Origin: Shewanella sp. KX20019
Lineage (GTDB): Bacteria > Pseudomonadota > Gammaproteobacteria > Enterobacterales > Shewanellaceae
Assembly: GCF_016757755.1 (NCBI RefSeq)
Contig: NZ_CP068437.1
Coordinates: 2,542,001 to 2,606,000 of the forward strand
Reading direction: 5' to 3'
DNA length: 64,000 nucleotides
Shown here: positions 17,745 through 25,661 of the stretch, one piece after another
Position numbering within the stretch: the stretch's first letter is position 1
Layout: each line of letters begins with the position of its first letter
Translations under genes and position numbers: made by a program
The notes under the pieces: generated by a model
What the model saw: the letters and a program-made list of their open reading frames with translations, nothing else
Told to the model about the DNA's origin: nothing
The model's database searches: none

Positions 17745-18881
17745 TTATTCCTCTTCAGATTTGGCAAAGACACTGGCCACAGCATGTGCACCAATACCGA
17801 CAGCGGTTGCACCTAAAATTACCGCACCTATGGTATCGGTGGTGGCATCCAATCCGTGTAGTAGCTGTCTACCTAATGGTTTTTCAAAATCAGCCATATC
17901 GTCCCAGAAGTTTGGCTCAGAGCAACCCATACAGCCGTGGCCTGCGAGCACTGGCCAACTGGTATGGTGATTAAATCGTTCGGTTGGGCAGTTGTTATAG
18001 GTGTAAGGACCTTTGCAACCAACTTTATATAAGCAGTACCCATCTTTAGCGCCTTGGTCACCAAACTCTTCTACAAATTCGCCAGCATCAAAACGTCCAC
18101 GTCTTTCACAGTTGTCATGTACGCGCGCACCATAGGCCCACTTTGGACGGTTAAACATATCAAGTGCAGGAAGTTTGCCGAACATGATGAAATACATCAG
18201 TGTGCCAACAATGTTTTTCTCACTTGGTGGACAACCACCTAAGTTGATTACTGGTTTGTCGACAACTTCATATACGCCTTTGGCACCCGTAGGATTTGGC
18301 GAGGCGGCTTGTATGCCACCAAATGCTGCACAGGTTCCTACCGAGATAATTGCAGCAGCTCCAGCGGCGGCTTCCTTGACGATATGTAAACCAGTATGGC
18401 CTTTACAGCCGACGGTAAGGTAGGCACCGTTGTTGGCTGTCGGTACAGCACCTTCTACCGCCAGTAAATAGTTCCCCTTATAGGTTTCCAATGCATGCTC
18501 TAGGTTCTCTTCAGCTTGCCAGCCTGAAGCTGCCATCAATGTTTCATGGTACTCAAGAGAAACGTGGTCAAATATCAGCGAATCTAGGTTAGGGGTATCG
18601 GTACGAATAAGTGATTCAGAACACCCGGTACACTCCGCCATATGCAACCAAATAAGCGGCACGCGATTGGCAAGCTCGGCAGCTTCTGCCACTAACGTGC
18701 TGAACGGTAGGGGAAGGGCCAGCATTGCAGTAACAGATGCAGTCCATTTCATAAAATCACGACGGCTAATGCCATTCTGTAACATTTTATCTTGTAGCGT
18801 TTCACCGTGACGAGGTTTCAAGTGACGCAATTGTTCCATTCGCGCCACACCTTGCTGATAAAGGGCTTCGTGTGTTTCCAT
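17745..18881 (-). CDS. hyaA: [NiFe]-hydrogenase small subunit (Tat substrate)
   Basis: A 378-residue electron-transfer subunit. The Tat motif SRRDFM is at 39-44 after an unusually long n-region; the ATG at 18881 has AAGG 7 bp upstream, while M33 would give a more usual Tat length. A C-terminal hydrophobic helix (about 345-370) anchors it to HyaC. Cluster ligands include ECTGCSE (proximal), GTCAAFGG, and NCPTERFNHH to GHGCMGCSEPNFWDD (distal and medial). Gly replaces both extra cysteines of O2-tolerant enzymes (CTGC rather than CTCC, FGG rather than WGC), so a standard O2-sensitive enzyme is predicted. It is the first gene of the operon. Confidence 0.98.
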   Translation of the reverse strand: METHEALYQQGVARMEQLRHLKPRHGETLQDKMLQNGISRRDFMKWTASVTAMLALPLPFSTLVAEAAELANRVPLIWLHMAECTGCSESLIRTDTPNLDSLIFDHVSLEYHETLMAASGWQAEENLEHALETYKGNYLLAVEGAVPTANNGAYLTVGCKGHTGLHIVKEAAAGAAAIISVGTCAAFGGIQAASPNPTGAKGVYEVVDKPVINLGGCPPSEKNIVGTLMYFIMFGKLPALDMFNRPKWAYGARVHDNCERRGRFDAGEFVEEFGDQGAKDGYCLYKVGCKGPYTYNNCPTERFNHHTSWPVLAGHGCMGCSEPNFWDDMADFEKPLGRQLLHGLDATTDTIGAVILGATAVGIGAHAVASVFAKSEEE

Positions 18882-18954
18882 GGTTAAACCTTATTATTAT
18901 TGGTAAGGAATTTGCTCTACGAAGTCAGTCTAGGCGTCAAAAAGCATCCTAATA

Positions 18955-18968
18955 TTGATATGTGTCAA
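18955..18968 (-). promoter_or_regulatory. FNR (EtrA)-like box upstream of hyaA
   Basis: The plus strand reads TTGAT-ATGT-GTCAA (minus strand TTGAC-ACAT-ATCAA), 9 of 10 matches to TTGAT-N4-ATCAA. It lies 74-87 bp upstream of the hyaA start. Anaerobic control by the Shewanella FNR homologue EtrA would fit an O2-sensitive hydrogenase. This is a pattern match only. Confidence 0.5.
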
Positions 18969-19074
18969 GGTTTATAGGGGTTTGGGAGGTAGGTTAAGAG
19001 GAAGATTATACTGGCTTGAGCTAGATCATTTATTTATTGTGGCAAAGGACAATATGTCTACGCTGCGGTGATGA

Positions 19075-19090
19075 CGTGATCTCTGTCACT
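19075..19090. promoter_or_regulatory. CRP-like box in the hyaA upstream region
   Basis: CGTGA-TCTCTG-TCACT matches TGTGA-N6-TCACA at 8 of 10 positions. It lies about 195 bp upstream of hyaA and about 150 bp upstream of the divergent gene at 19242, so it could act on either or on neither. Anaerobic respiration genes in Shewanella are widely CRP-dependent. Confidence 0.4.
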
Positions 19091-19241
19091 ATTTTTGCTA
19101 GTTTTAATGTTAAGGTATCGTTAATGCAGCTGTCGGTGATAAATGGATGATTTACACCGTGTTCTACTAATTATGCGCTGATAGCGCAAGTTTGTTGTAA
19201 CATCATTAAAGTTGTAAATAGTCATATTAAAGGGAATTATT

Positions 19242-19541
19242 ATGGGTGAAAGAATATTTTTAGCGGTTATCTCAGGATTGGTACTGTCATTTAAGTGGCT
19301 TGCACTCGTGTTGGCGCCTATGTTAGCGATGGGAATGGTAGCTTTCATCATAAGTGATATCAGAGATGAGATAGTTGTGTCTGTTATTGTGGGTTGCTTG
19401 AGTTTAGGTTTAGTGATGGGCATTGTGCTAGCTGAGTACATTAGACGTCGCTTTGGTCTCATTAAGTTTGACGGCAAACTCTATGGCCATAAAGAGATTG
19501 ATGGTCAGCAAGCAATGGCACGCAAAGCAGGTGAATACTGA
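19242..19541 (+). CDS. Small membrane protein of unknown function
   Basis: A 99-residue protein that I do not recognise. Two hydrophobic segments (about 5-35 and 45-68) are followed by a basic, polar tail (YIRRRFGLIKFDG). A clear AAGGG ribosome site stands 7 bp before the ATG at 19242. It is divergent from the hydrogenase operon and shares its 360-bp regulatory region. A terminator follows at 19600. There is no direct evidence that it works with the hydrogenase. Confidence 0.7.
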   Translation: MGERIFLAVISGLVLSFKWLALVLAPMLAMGMVAFIISDIRDEIVVSVIVGCLSLGLVMGIVLAEYIRRRFGLIKFDGKLYGHKEIDGQQAMARKAGEY

Positions 19542-19599
19542 TAACAACTTAACAGCTAACTGTTGCTATTTGAAGGGTTATTCAGATGGTTGCAGATAC

Positions 19600-19634
19600 A
19601 AAAAAGCCCCTAACTTACGTTAGAGGCTTTTTTA
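19600..19634. terminator. Bidirectional terminator between the membrane-protein gene and asnS
   Basis: An A-rich left arm and a stem GCC-C-CTAAC / GTTAG-A-GGC with one mismatch and a TTAC loop, followed by TTTTTT. It lies between two convergent genes and can serve both. Confidence 0.8.
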
Positions 19635-19677
19635 GTTACTCTGTCTTAAATTGACGAAACCTATCTAAAGCGGATCT

Positions 19678-21078
19678 TTAGAAGCTAGCCGACTTAGGTG
19701 CTCTAGGGAATGGAATGACGTCACGAATGTTAGATACGCCAGTCACATAAGAGACTAAACGCTCAAAACCTAATCCAAAACCTGCGTGTGGTACTGTGCC
19801 ATAACGACGCAAATCACGATACCACCAGTAATCTTCTTGGCTTAGTTCCATCTCGGCAAGGCGCGCGTCAAGAACGTCTAAACGCTCTTCACGCTGAGCT
19901 CCACCGATGATTTCACCAATACCTGGTGCTAATACATCCATTGCTGCAACTGTTTTACCATCGTCATTCAAACGCATATAGAATGCTTTGATATCTTTTG
20001 GATAGTTTTTAACGACAACTGGCGCCTTGAAATGTTCTTCAGCTAGGTAGCGTTCATGCTCTGAATGTAGATCGATTCCCCACTCAACATCATACTCAAA
20101 CTTTTTATCACAAGCTTTAAGAATTTCGATTGCATCAGTGTAATCAATTTGAGCAAAATCGCTGGTCACGAAGGCTTCTAAACGCTCGATAGCGGTTTTT
20201 TCTACACGCTGTGCAAAGAATTCAAGATCATCTCTTCGCTCAGCCAATACTGCTTTAAAGCAGTATTTCAGCATATCTTCAGCCAGTTTTGCAGCATCAT
20301 CTAGATCGGCAAACGCAATCTCAGGTTCAACCATCCAAAATTCAGCAAGGTGACGACTCGTATTTGAGTTTTCAGCGCGGAAGGTTGGACCAAAGGTATA
20401 AACCTTAGAAAGGGCGCAGGCATATGTTTCTGCGTTCAACTGACCAGATACGGTTAAGAATGACTCTTTACCGAAAAAGTCTTCGTTGTAATCAACAGCG
20501 CCTTTATCATCACGTGGCAGGTTTTCGAGATCCAGCGTTGATACGCGGAACATCTCACCAGCACCTTCGGTGTCTGAAGCGGTAATGAGGGGTGTCGAAA
20601 CCCAAATATAACCTTGCTCGTTATAAAAGCGGTGAATCGCTTGTGATAAACAGTTACGCACACGAGCGACCGCGCCAATGATATTGGTACGTGGGCGTAA
20701 ATGTGCTAATTCACGTAGATGCTCAATAGAGTGACGTTTAGCTGCCATAGGGTAAGTGTCTGGATCTTCTACCCAGCCAGCAACCTCAATGTTGGTCACT
20801 TGCATTTCGTAGGCCTGGCCCTTACCCGGAGATTCAACAACCTCACCAGTCATAATGACAGAACAACCCGCAGTAAGCTTTAACACTTCGTTGTCGTAAT
20901 TCTCTAAATTATTCGGTACTACGCCTTGAATAGGGTCAAAACATGAACCGTCATAAATAGCGAGGAATGAGATCCCAGCTTTAGAATCGCGGCGGGATCT
21001 AACCCAGCCACGTACTGTGATTTGCGAACCAATCGCAAATTCACCTTTAAACACAGAAGCGACAGATGTAATGCTCAT
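19678..21078 (-). CDS. asnS: Asparaginyl-tRNA synthetase
   Basis: A 466-residue class II aminoacyl-tRNA synthetase that charges tRNA-Asn in the cytoplasm. Residues about 15-105 form the OB-fold anticodon-binding domain (ITVRGWVRSRRDSKAGISFL). The catalytic domain has motif 2 GPTFRAENSNTSRHLAEFWM and motif 3 GFGLGFERL near the C-terminus. The asparagine-type residues in TRHLAEF contexts favour AsnRS over AspRS. The length matches the gammaproteobacterial enzyme. The gene stands alone, between a terminator and a divergent gene. Confidence 0.98.
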   Translation of the reverse strand: MSITSVASVFKGEFAIGSQITVRGWVRSRRDSKAGISFLAIYDGSCFDPIQGVVPNNLENYDNEVLKLTAGCSVIMTGEVVESPGKGQAYEMQVTNIEVAGWVEDPDTYPMAAKRHSIEHLRELAHLRPRTNIIGAVARVRNCLSQAIHRFYNEQGYIWVSTPLITASDTEGAGEMFRVSTLDLENLPRDDKGAVDYNEDFFGKESFLTVSGQLNAETYACALSKVYTFGPTFRAENSNTSRHLAEFWMVEPEIAFADLDDAAKLAEDMLKYCFKAVLAERRDDLEFFAQRVEKTAIERLEAFVTSDFAQIDYTDAIEILKACDKKFEYDVEWGIDLHSEHERYLAEEHFKAPVVVKNYPKDIKAFYMRLNDDGKTVAAMDVLAPGIGEIIGGAQREERLDVLDARLAEMELSQEDYWWYRDLRRYGTVPHAGFGLGFERLVSYVTGVSNIRDVIPFPRAPKSASF

Positions 21079-21219
21079 TGTTGCTTAGTTCTCCAACGAA
21101 ACGTTTGAATAAAAAATTTGGAGGTTTATATTACCTTGATACAAGCATTTCTCAAGTGGAAAGTAAGGTAAGTTGGTCTGGATCTTGGTATTGTTTGAAA
21201 AAGAACGCTAAAACTATGG

Positions 21220-21564
21220 ATGGCATCGATGAAAAGGCTCAGAGCATTCCAATATTTGCTAACAACTTTATCTGTTTTGGGTTGGTCATTAGCGGTTTAT
21301 GCATTGATGCTGTTCGATCAAGCGAGACCCGATACCGCTGTGGGTTACCTTAAAAGTAAAGGGGCAGAAATACGGCTTGAGTGGGATCCAGTGCAAACAG
21401 TATTGCTTGCAGATATCGTTTGGTGGTGTGCATTAGTGAGCTTTATAAATTTGGGCTTTAATTACTATATTGCCAAAAACAGTCGCCTTGGCTGGTGGAT
21501 TAATATTCCTTTGCTATTTTTGTGCTCTTTATCAGCGGGGCTATATATACGTTATGTAGTCTAA
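21220..21564 (+). CDS. Small hydrophobic membrane protein of unknown function
   Basis: A 114-residue protein with three hydrophobic segments (about 12-32, 60-82 and 92-112), a basic N-terminus (KRLR) and a short polar loop (DQARPDTAVGYLKSKGAEIR). I do not recognise the family. No strong ribosome site precedes ATG 21220; the in-frame ATG at 21229 has a weak GGATG 5-6 bp upstream and may be the real start. A longer overlapping frame at 21078-21353 lacks protein character and was set aside. Confidence 0.6.
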   Translation: MASMKRLRAFQYLLTTLSVLGWSLAVYALMLFDQARPDTAVGYLKSKGAEIRLEWDPVQTVLLADIVWWCALVSFINLGFNYYIAKNSRLGWWINIPLLFLCSLSAGLYIRYVV

Positions 21565-21605
21565 GGTTACATTGTATCGCTATGATAAGACGACTGAGCT
21601 AAAAG

Positions 21606-22202
21606 TTAAGCATCATGGTGAGCAATAAGCTGGCACAATTGATCAATCATAGCCGCGGTGGCACCCCAAATAAAGTAGGACTTGTACGGGATAAAGTGAA
21701 TGGGGTATTCAATTCCCTTACGACTAAAATATTGCGTATGCCTATTATCTTTATCCAATAGAAATGATAGTGGGATGGTAAAAAGTTCATCTACCTCGCC
21801 AGGATCGATAATCGGCGTAAACGGTTGTTTTACAATACTGACCACCGGCGTGATGTCGAAACCGGTAAACGTTTTATGATCGTGCAATAAACCAAGCACA
21901 TCAACATTGTTAGCCAATAAACCAATCTCTTCCTGAGCTTCACGCAGGGCTGTTGCTTCTAAGTTGGTATCAAACTCCTCAACCTTTCCCCCCGGAAAAC
22001 TGATTTGCCCTGGATGCGAACGTAAATGAGTAGGCCGACGGGTAAGTAAAAGCTCGAGTTCGCCGTTATTAAGACTTAGGGCAATTAGCACGGCAGCTTT
22101 TCGCAAAGGTTTAGATAGATCAAACTGATGAGATGCGGGTAAATGATGAGATTTATGCAAAGAGTGGAGATTAAATTTGAGCCTAAACTCCACTAAATTC
22201 AT
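21606..22202 (-). CDS. nudL: Nudix hydrolase, NudL-type CoA pyrophosphatase
   Basis: A 198-residue enzyme expected to hydrolyse coenzyme A and its derivatives to phosphopantetheine and 3',5'-ADP. The UPF0035 (NuCoA) motif LLTRRPTHLRSHPGQISF runs into FPGG and the Nudix box core LREAQEEIGL. I use ATG 22202 (MNLVEFRLKF): AGAGGT lies 8-9 bp upstream and the start falls 4 bp after the pabB stop. A longer frame to 22286 would overlap pabB and adds a non-family N-terminus. It forms a two-gene unit with pabB, an arrangement also seen in other gammaproteobacteria. Confidence 0.93.
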   Translation of the reverse strand: MNLVEFRLKFNLHSLHKSHHLPASHQFDLSKPLRKAAVLIALSLNNGELELLLTRRPTHLRSHPGQISFPGGKVEEFDTNLEATALREAQEEIGLLANNVDVLGLLHDHKTFTGFDITPVVSIVKQPFTPIIDPGEVDELFTIPLSFLLDKDNRHTQYFSRKGIEYPIHFIPYKSYFIWGATAAMIDQLCQLIAHHDA

Positions 22203-22206
22203 ATTA

Positions 22207-23748
22207 TTATACCTCTTGGTTAACGCGGGATAGCACAGGTAATATTTTACTGACCTTATCAAAAGTTTCTTGATACTCAGCATCAACCTTAGAGTCAGCG
22301 ACTATGCCACCCCCGGCCCAACAATAAATCACATTACTCTGTTTGAGATCTTGTGGTTCATTATGTTGTTGTGCAACTAAGGTACGAATAGTGATACTGG
22401 AATCCATATTTCCATTTTGGCTAATATAACCAATAGATCCACAGTAAAGACTTCTTCGTGATGGTTCAAGCTCTTCAATGATGGCCATTGCACGGATTTT
22501 GGGTGCGCCAGTAATAGAGCCTCCAGGAAAGCAGGCTTTCAGTAGGTCGGTAGCATCTAGCGTTGGTTTTAATGTAGCGGTAATGGTACTGACCAAATGA
22601 TGCACTGCAGGAAAGCTTTCTATATCAAAAAGCTTAGGCACATTAACCGAGCCAGCGGTGGCGACTTTACCAATATCATTCCTGAGCAGATCAACAATCA
22701 TTAGGTTCTCGGCGCGATCTTTTTCTGATGTGGCTAACAGCGATGCCATTTGCTTATCTACTCGGGGATCACTATCTCTTGGCATGGTGCCTTTTATCGG
22801 TTTTGTCTGTATTTGGTCTACTAACAAAGAGACAAATCGTTCAGGTGATATCGATAACACAGCGTGTTGAGGTAACCTGATAAAGGCTGAGAAGGGCGCT
22901 GCATTACTTTCCCTTAACGCTAAATAGGCTTGCCATTCATCCCCTTCATACTGGCTACTAAATCGTTGCGTTAGGTTAATTTGGTAACAGTCGCCATCAT
23001 TGAGGAACTGCTGTATTTGGCCAAATTTATCACTGTATGCGGCGGCATTGGTTTGGTTGTGCCACTGGCTGGTTAGTCTAAAGGGCTTTTTGCTGGCACA
23101 TGATACTTTGATATCGCGGGTTTCTTGAGCCTCAGGCACTAGGAGCGTCGAATGAATAGGCGCTAAGGTTGCGAGCAATGCATCAAGTGAGACTTTTGTA
23201 GTCTCTAACTCTTGTTGGCTTTGATAATGCACTAGCGTCCATGCCTGCAGCTGATAATCAAATACCAGCGCCCAGTCATATACGCCAACGTTCATGATTG
23301 GCAGTGAAATATCATCTTTTGCGATAACCGGCAGCTTTTCGATGTTACGACCTAAATCATAGCTGAAACAGCCCATGGCTCCCCCCGAAAAGGGTAACGG
23401 GCTGCCTTTGATAATGGGGAAAAATTCAGCCAAGGTTTGTTTCAGTAGACTAAAAGGGTCCTCCGTGTATTGCTCAATGTAATGGCTGGGAGATAGTTGA
23501 TCACTTGTAAGACTGTATAAAGGTTCTCTATTGGGGGTTTTAGTTATTTGGGTTGAATTTTCAGTGCTAACCAATGTTGCAATTGGGCTGGCACAGATCA
23601 CATCGAACTTTGCATCAATGTGATCGGCATTGGCGGAATCGAGTAAAATGGCCCAAGGAGAATCAGAAAACAGGCCAAAAATTGTTTCAGTGTCTAAATT
23701 CCAATCAAGACGCATCGAAAATACGGATTTAGGCGCCAATTTGTTCAT
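22207..23748 (-). CDS. pabB: Aminodeoxychorismate synthase component I
   Basis: A 513-residue chorismate-utilising enzyme that, with the PabA glutamine amidotransferase, makes 4-amino-4-deoxychorismate for folate synthesis. The C-terminal chorismate-binding domain (about 235-500) has KPIKGTMPRD, DLLRNDIGK, HHLVSTI and PGGSITGAPK. The N-terminal domain (about 1-200) matches anthranilate synthase component I type proteins. PabB-like KPIKGT rather than TrpE-like RPIAGT supports PabB; the Lys is the residue that forms the covalent intermediate in PabB. nudL follows immediately downstream. Confidence 0.95.
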   Translation of the reverse strand: MNKLAPKSVFSMRLDWNLDTETIFGLFSDSPWAILLDSANADHIDAKFDVICASPIATLVSTENSTQITKTPNREPLYSLTSDQLSPSHYIEQYTEDPFSLLKQTLAEFFPIIKGSPLPFSGGAMGCFSYDLGRNIEKLPVIAKDDISLPIMNVGVYDWALVFDYQLQAWTLVHYQSQQELETTKVSLDALLATLAPIHSTLLVPEAQETRDIKVSCASKKPFRLTSQWHNQTNAAAYSDKFGQIQQFLNDGDCYQINLTQRFSSQYEGDEWQAYLALRESNAAPFSAFIRLPQHAVLSISPERFVSLLVDQIQTKPIKGTMPRDSDPRVDKQMASLLATSEKDRAENLMIVDLLRNDIGKVATAGSVNVPKLFDIESFPAVHHLVSTITATLKPTLDATDLLKACFPGGSITGAPKIRAMAIIEELEPSRRSLYCGSIGYISQNGNMDSSITIRTLVAQQHNEPQDLKQSNVIYCWAGGGIVADSKVDAEYQETFDKVSKILPVLSRVNQEV

Positions 23749-23924
23749 CTATTAACCCTATCTAAAATGTGATGTTTAACTCAAAGTCGCGAAAGAGTAT
23801 CATATTGCTCACACAAGTTATAAAAACAAAACACACAAGCCGCTACGGCTGCTGGAGCGTACATCTCAGTATATTTATGGGATGTATCAGTCAAAAATAA
23901 GTGTCTGTTAAAAAGGAAGTGTCT

Positions 23925-25442
23925 GTGAGCAAAGTAATCCCTGTAATCAAGCAAGCCGATTTAATCGAAAGCGTTGCTGATGCCCTGCAATATATCTCCT
24001 ATTATCACCCAAAAGATTTCGTTGACTCAATGGCTGATGCCTATGAGCGTGAAGAAAGTGCAGCTGCGAAAGATGCTATTGCACAGATCTTGATCAATTC
24101 ACGCATGTCAGCTGAAGGAAAACGTCCTCTTTGCCAAGATACAGGTATCGTGACCTGTTTCGTCAAAATTGGTATGGCTGTTCAGTGGGATAAAACGGAT
24201 TTAACGGTACAAGAGATGGTTGATGAAGGTGTACGCCGTGCTTACACCAATCCTGATAACCCGCTTAGAGCATCCATAGTTGCAGATCCTGCTGGTGGGC
24301 GTAAGAACACCAAAGACAATACGCCGTCAGTGGTACATGTTGAAATGGTCCCTGGAAACCATGTTGATGTTGCTATCGCTGCTAAAGGCGGTGGTTCTGA
24401 GAATAAATCTAAAATGGTGATGCTCAATCCATCAGATGATATAGCAGCGTGGGTAGAAAAAACACTGCCTACTATGGGCGCTGGTTGGTGTCCTCCTGGA
24501 ATGCTAGGTATCGGCATTGGTGGTACTGCTGAAAAAGCCGCAGTGATGGCAAAAGAATCACTTATGGATCCAGTCGATATCCATGAGTTACAAGCTCGCG
24601 GTGCTGAAACAACGGATGAAAAATTACGCTTAGAAATTTTTGATCGTGCTAATAAGTTAGGTATTGGTGCTCAAGGGCTTGGTGGTGTTACCACTGTATT
24701 AGATATTAAGATTAAATCTGCTCCTACACATGCAGCATCTAAGCCTGTGGTGATGATCCCCAACTGCGCGGCAACACGTCACGTGCATTTTCACCTAGAC
24801 GGTAGCGGACCGGCTGAACTAACACCACCATCGCTTGAAGATTGGCCAAAAATCACTTGGGAAGTTGGCGAAAGCGTGCGCCGGGTAAATCTTGACACCG
24901 TTACTCAAGAAGAGATGGAGCAGTGGAAGAGTGGTGATACCGTTTTGCTTAGTGGCAAGATGTTAACTGGACGAGATGCAGCCCATAAACGCATTCAAAG
25001 CTTAATTGAAAGTGGTGAAGGCTTACCTGAAGGTGTCGATTTTAAGGGTAAGTTTATCTATTACGTTGGTCCTGTTGATCCAGTCGGTGATGAAGTCGTT
25101 GGCCCTGCGGGCCCGACGACTGCAACTCGCATGGATAAGTTTACCGATCTGATGTTAGACAAAACCGGTCTTATGGGCATGATTGGTAAAGCGGAGCGCG
25201 GTCCTGCAACCGTTGCATCAATTAAGCAGCATAAGTCTTGCTATCTAATGGCGGTTGGCGGTGCCGCGTATCTAGTGTCTAAAGCGATTAAAAAGTCACG
25301 TGTCGTTGCATTTGAAGATCTGGGTATGGAAGCCATCTATGAGTTTGATGTAAAAGATATGCCAGTAACCGTTGCGGTTGATTCAGACGGCGTTAATGCT
25401 CACGATACTGGACCCGCTATCTGGAAAGTAAAGTTAAACTGA
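23925..25442 (+). CDS. Class I (iron-sulphur) fumarate hydratase
   Basis: A 505-residue 4Fe-4S fumarase, interconverting fumarate and malate. Candidate cluster cysteines are in PLCQDTG, PNCAATRH and HKSCYLM; the fused alpha and beta domains (boundary about 290-300) are both present. I choose GTG 23925 because AAGGAAG at 23913-23919 is well placed; an upstream GTG at 23901 is in frame but has no ribosome site. A short direct repeat GTGTCTGT spans the two candidates. The enzyme serves the TCA cycle and, in reverse, fumarate formation under anaerobiosis. Confidence 0.93.
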   Translation: MSKVIPVIKQADLIESVADALQYISYYHPKDFVDSMADAYEREESAAAKDAIAQILINSRMSAEGKRPLCQDTGIVTCFVKIGMAVQWDKTDLTVQEMVDEGVRRAYTNPDNPLRASIVADPAGGRKNTKDNTPSVVHVEMVPGNHVDVAIAAKGGGSENKSKMVMLNPSDDIAAWVEKTLPTMGAGWCPPGMLGIGIGGTAEKAAVMAKESLMDPVDIHELQARGAETTDEKLRLEIFDRANKLGIGAQGLGGVTTVLDIKIKSAPTHAASKPVVMIPNCAATRHVHFHLDGSGPAELTPPSLEDWPKITWEVGESVRRVNLDTVTQEEMEQWKSGDTVLLSGKMLTGRDAAHKRIQSLIESGEGLPEGVDFKGKFIYYVGPVDPVGDEVVGPAGPTTATRMDKFTDLMLDKTGLMGMIGKAERGPATVASIKQHKSCYLMAVGGAAYLVSKAIKKSRVVAFEDLGMEAIYEFDVKDMPVTVAVDSDGVNAHDTGPAIWKVKLN

Positions 25443-25541
25443 TCGTTCTCAATCGGTAGTAATTAACAGTCATTAACGGGTTAGCTTTTGCTTAACCCAA
25501 CTATTGATAATATCCTTTGCTAAGTCACATTTAGTCACCCT

Positions 25542-25576
25542 TTGAATGGCTTAAACGTATTGCTTAAGCCATTCAA
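25542..25576. repeat. Perfect 13-bp inverted repeat downstream of fumarase
   Basis: TTGAATGGCTTAA and its exact complement are separated by a 9-nt loop. It lies 100 bp after the fumarase stop. The T-tract after the stem is short (TTTGG), so it is a weak candidate terminator or a protein-binding palindrome. Confidence 0.5.
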
Positions 25577-25661
25577 TTTGGATAATGTGCTGTATTCGCT
25601 TCAGGGATTATTTTGTCGCCCATCGTGGTAACACACCTTTAAACATAACAATAAGACTAAA

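Larger units (their letters stand above)
18882..19241. other. Intergenic regulatory region between hyaA and a divergent membrane-protein gene
   Basis: A 360-bp gene-free stretch separating two divergent genes. It carries an FNR-like box about 80 bp upstream of hyaA and a CRP-like box about 200 bp upstream. No ORF or RNA gene is apparent. It is the only plausible main promoter region of the hydrogenase operon. Confidence 0.6.

Noticed and set aside
21078..21353. 91-codon plus-strand frame at the asnS start
   Set aside because: It overlaps the hydrophobic protein at 21220 in another frame, has no coherent protein character and no ribosome site.
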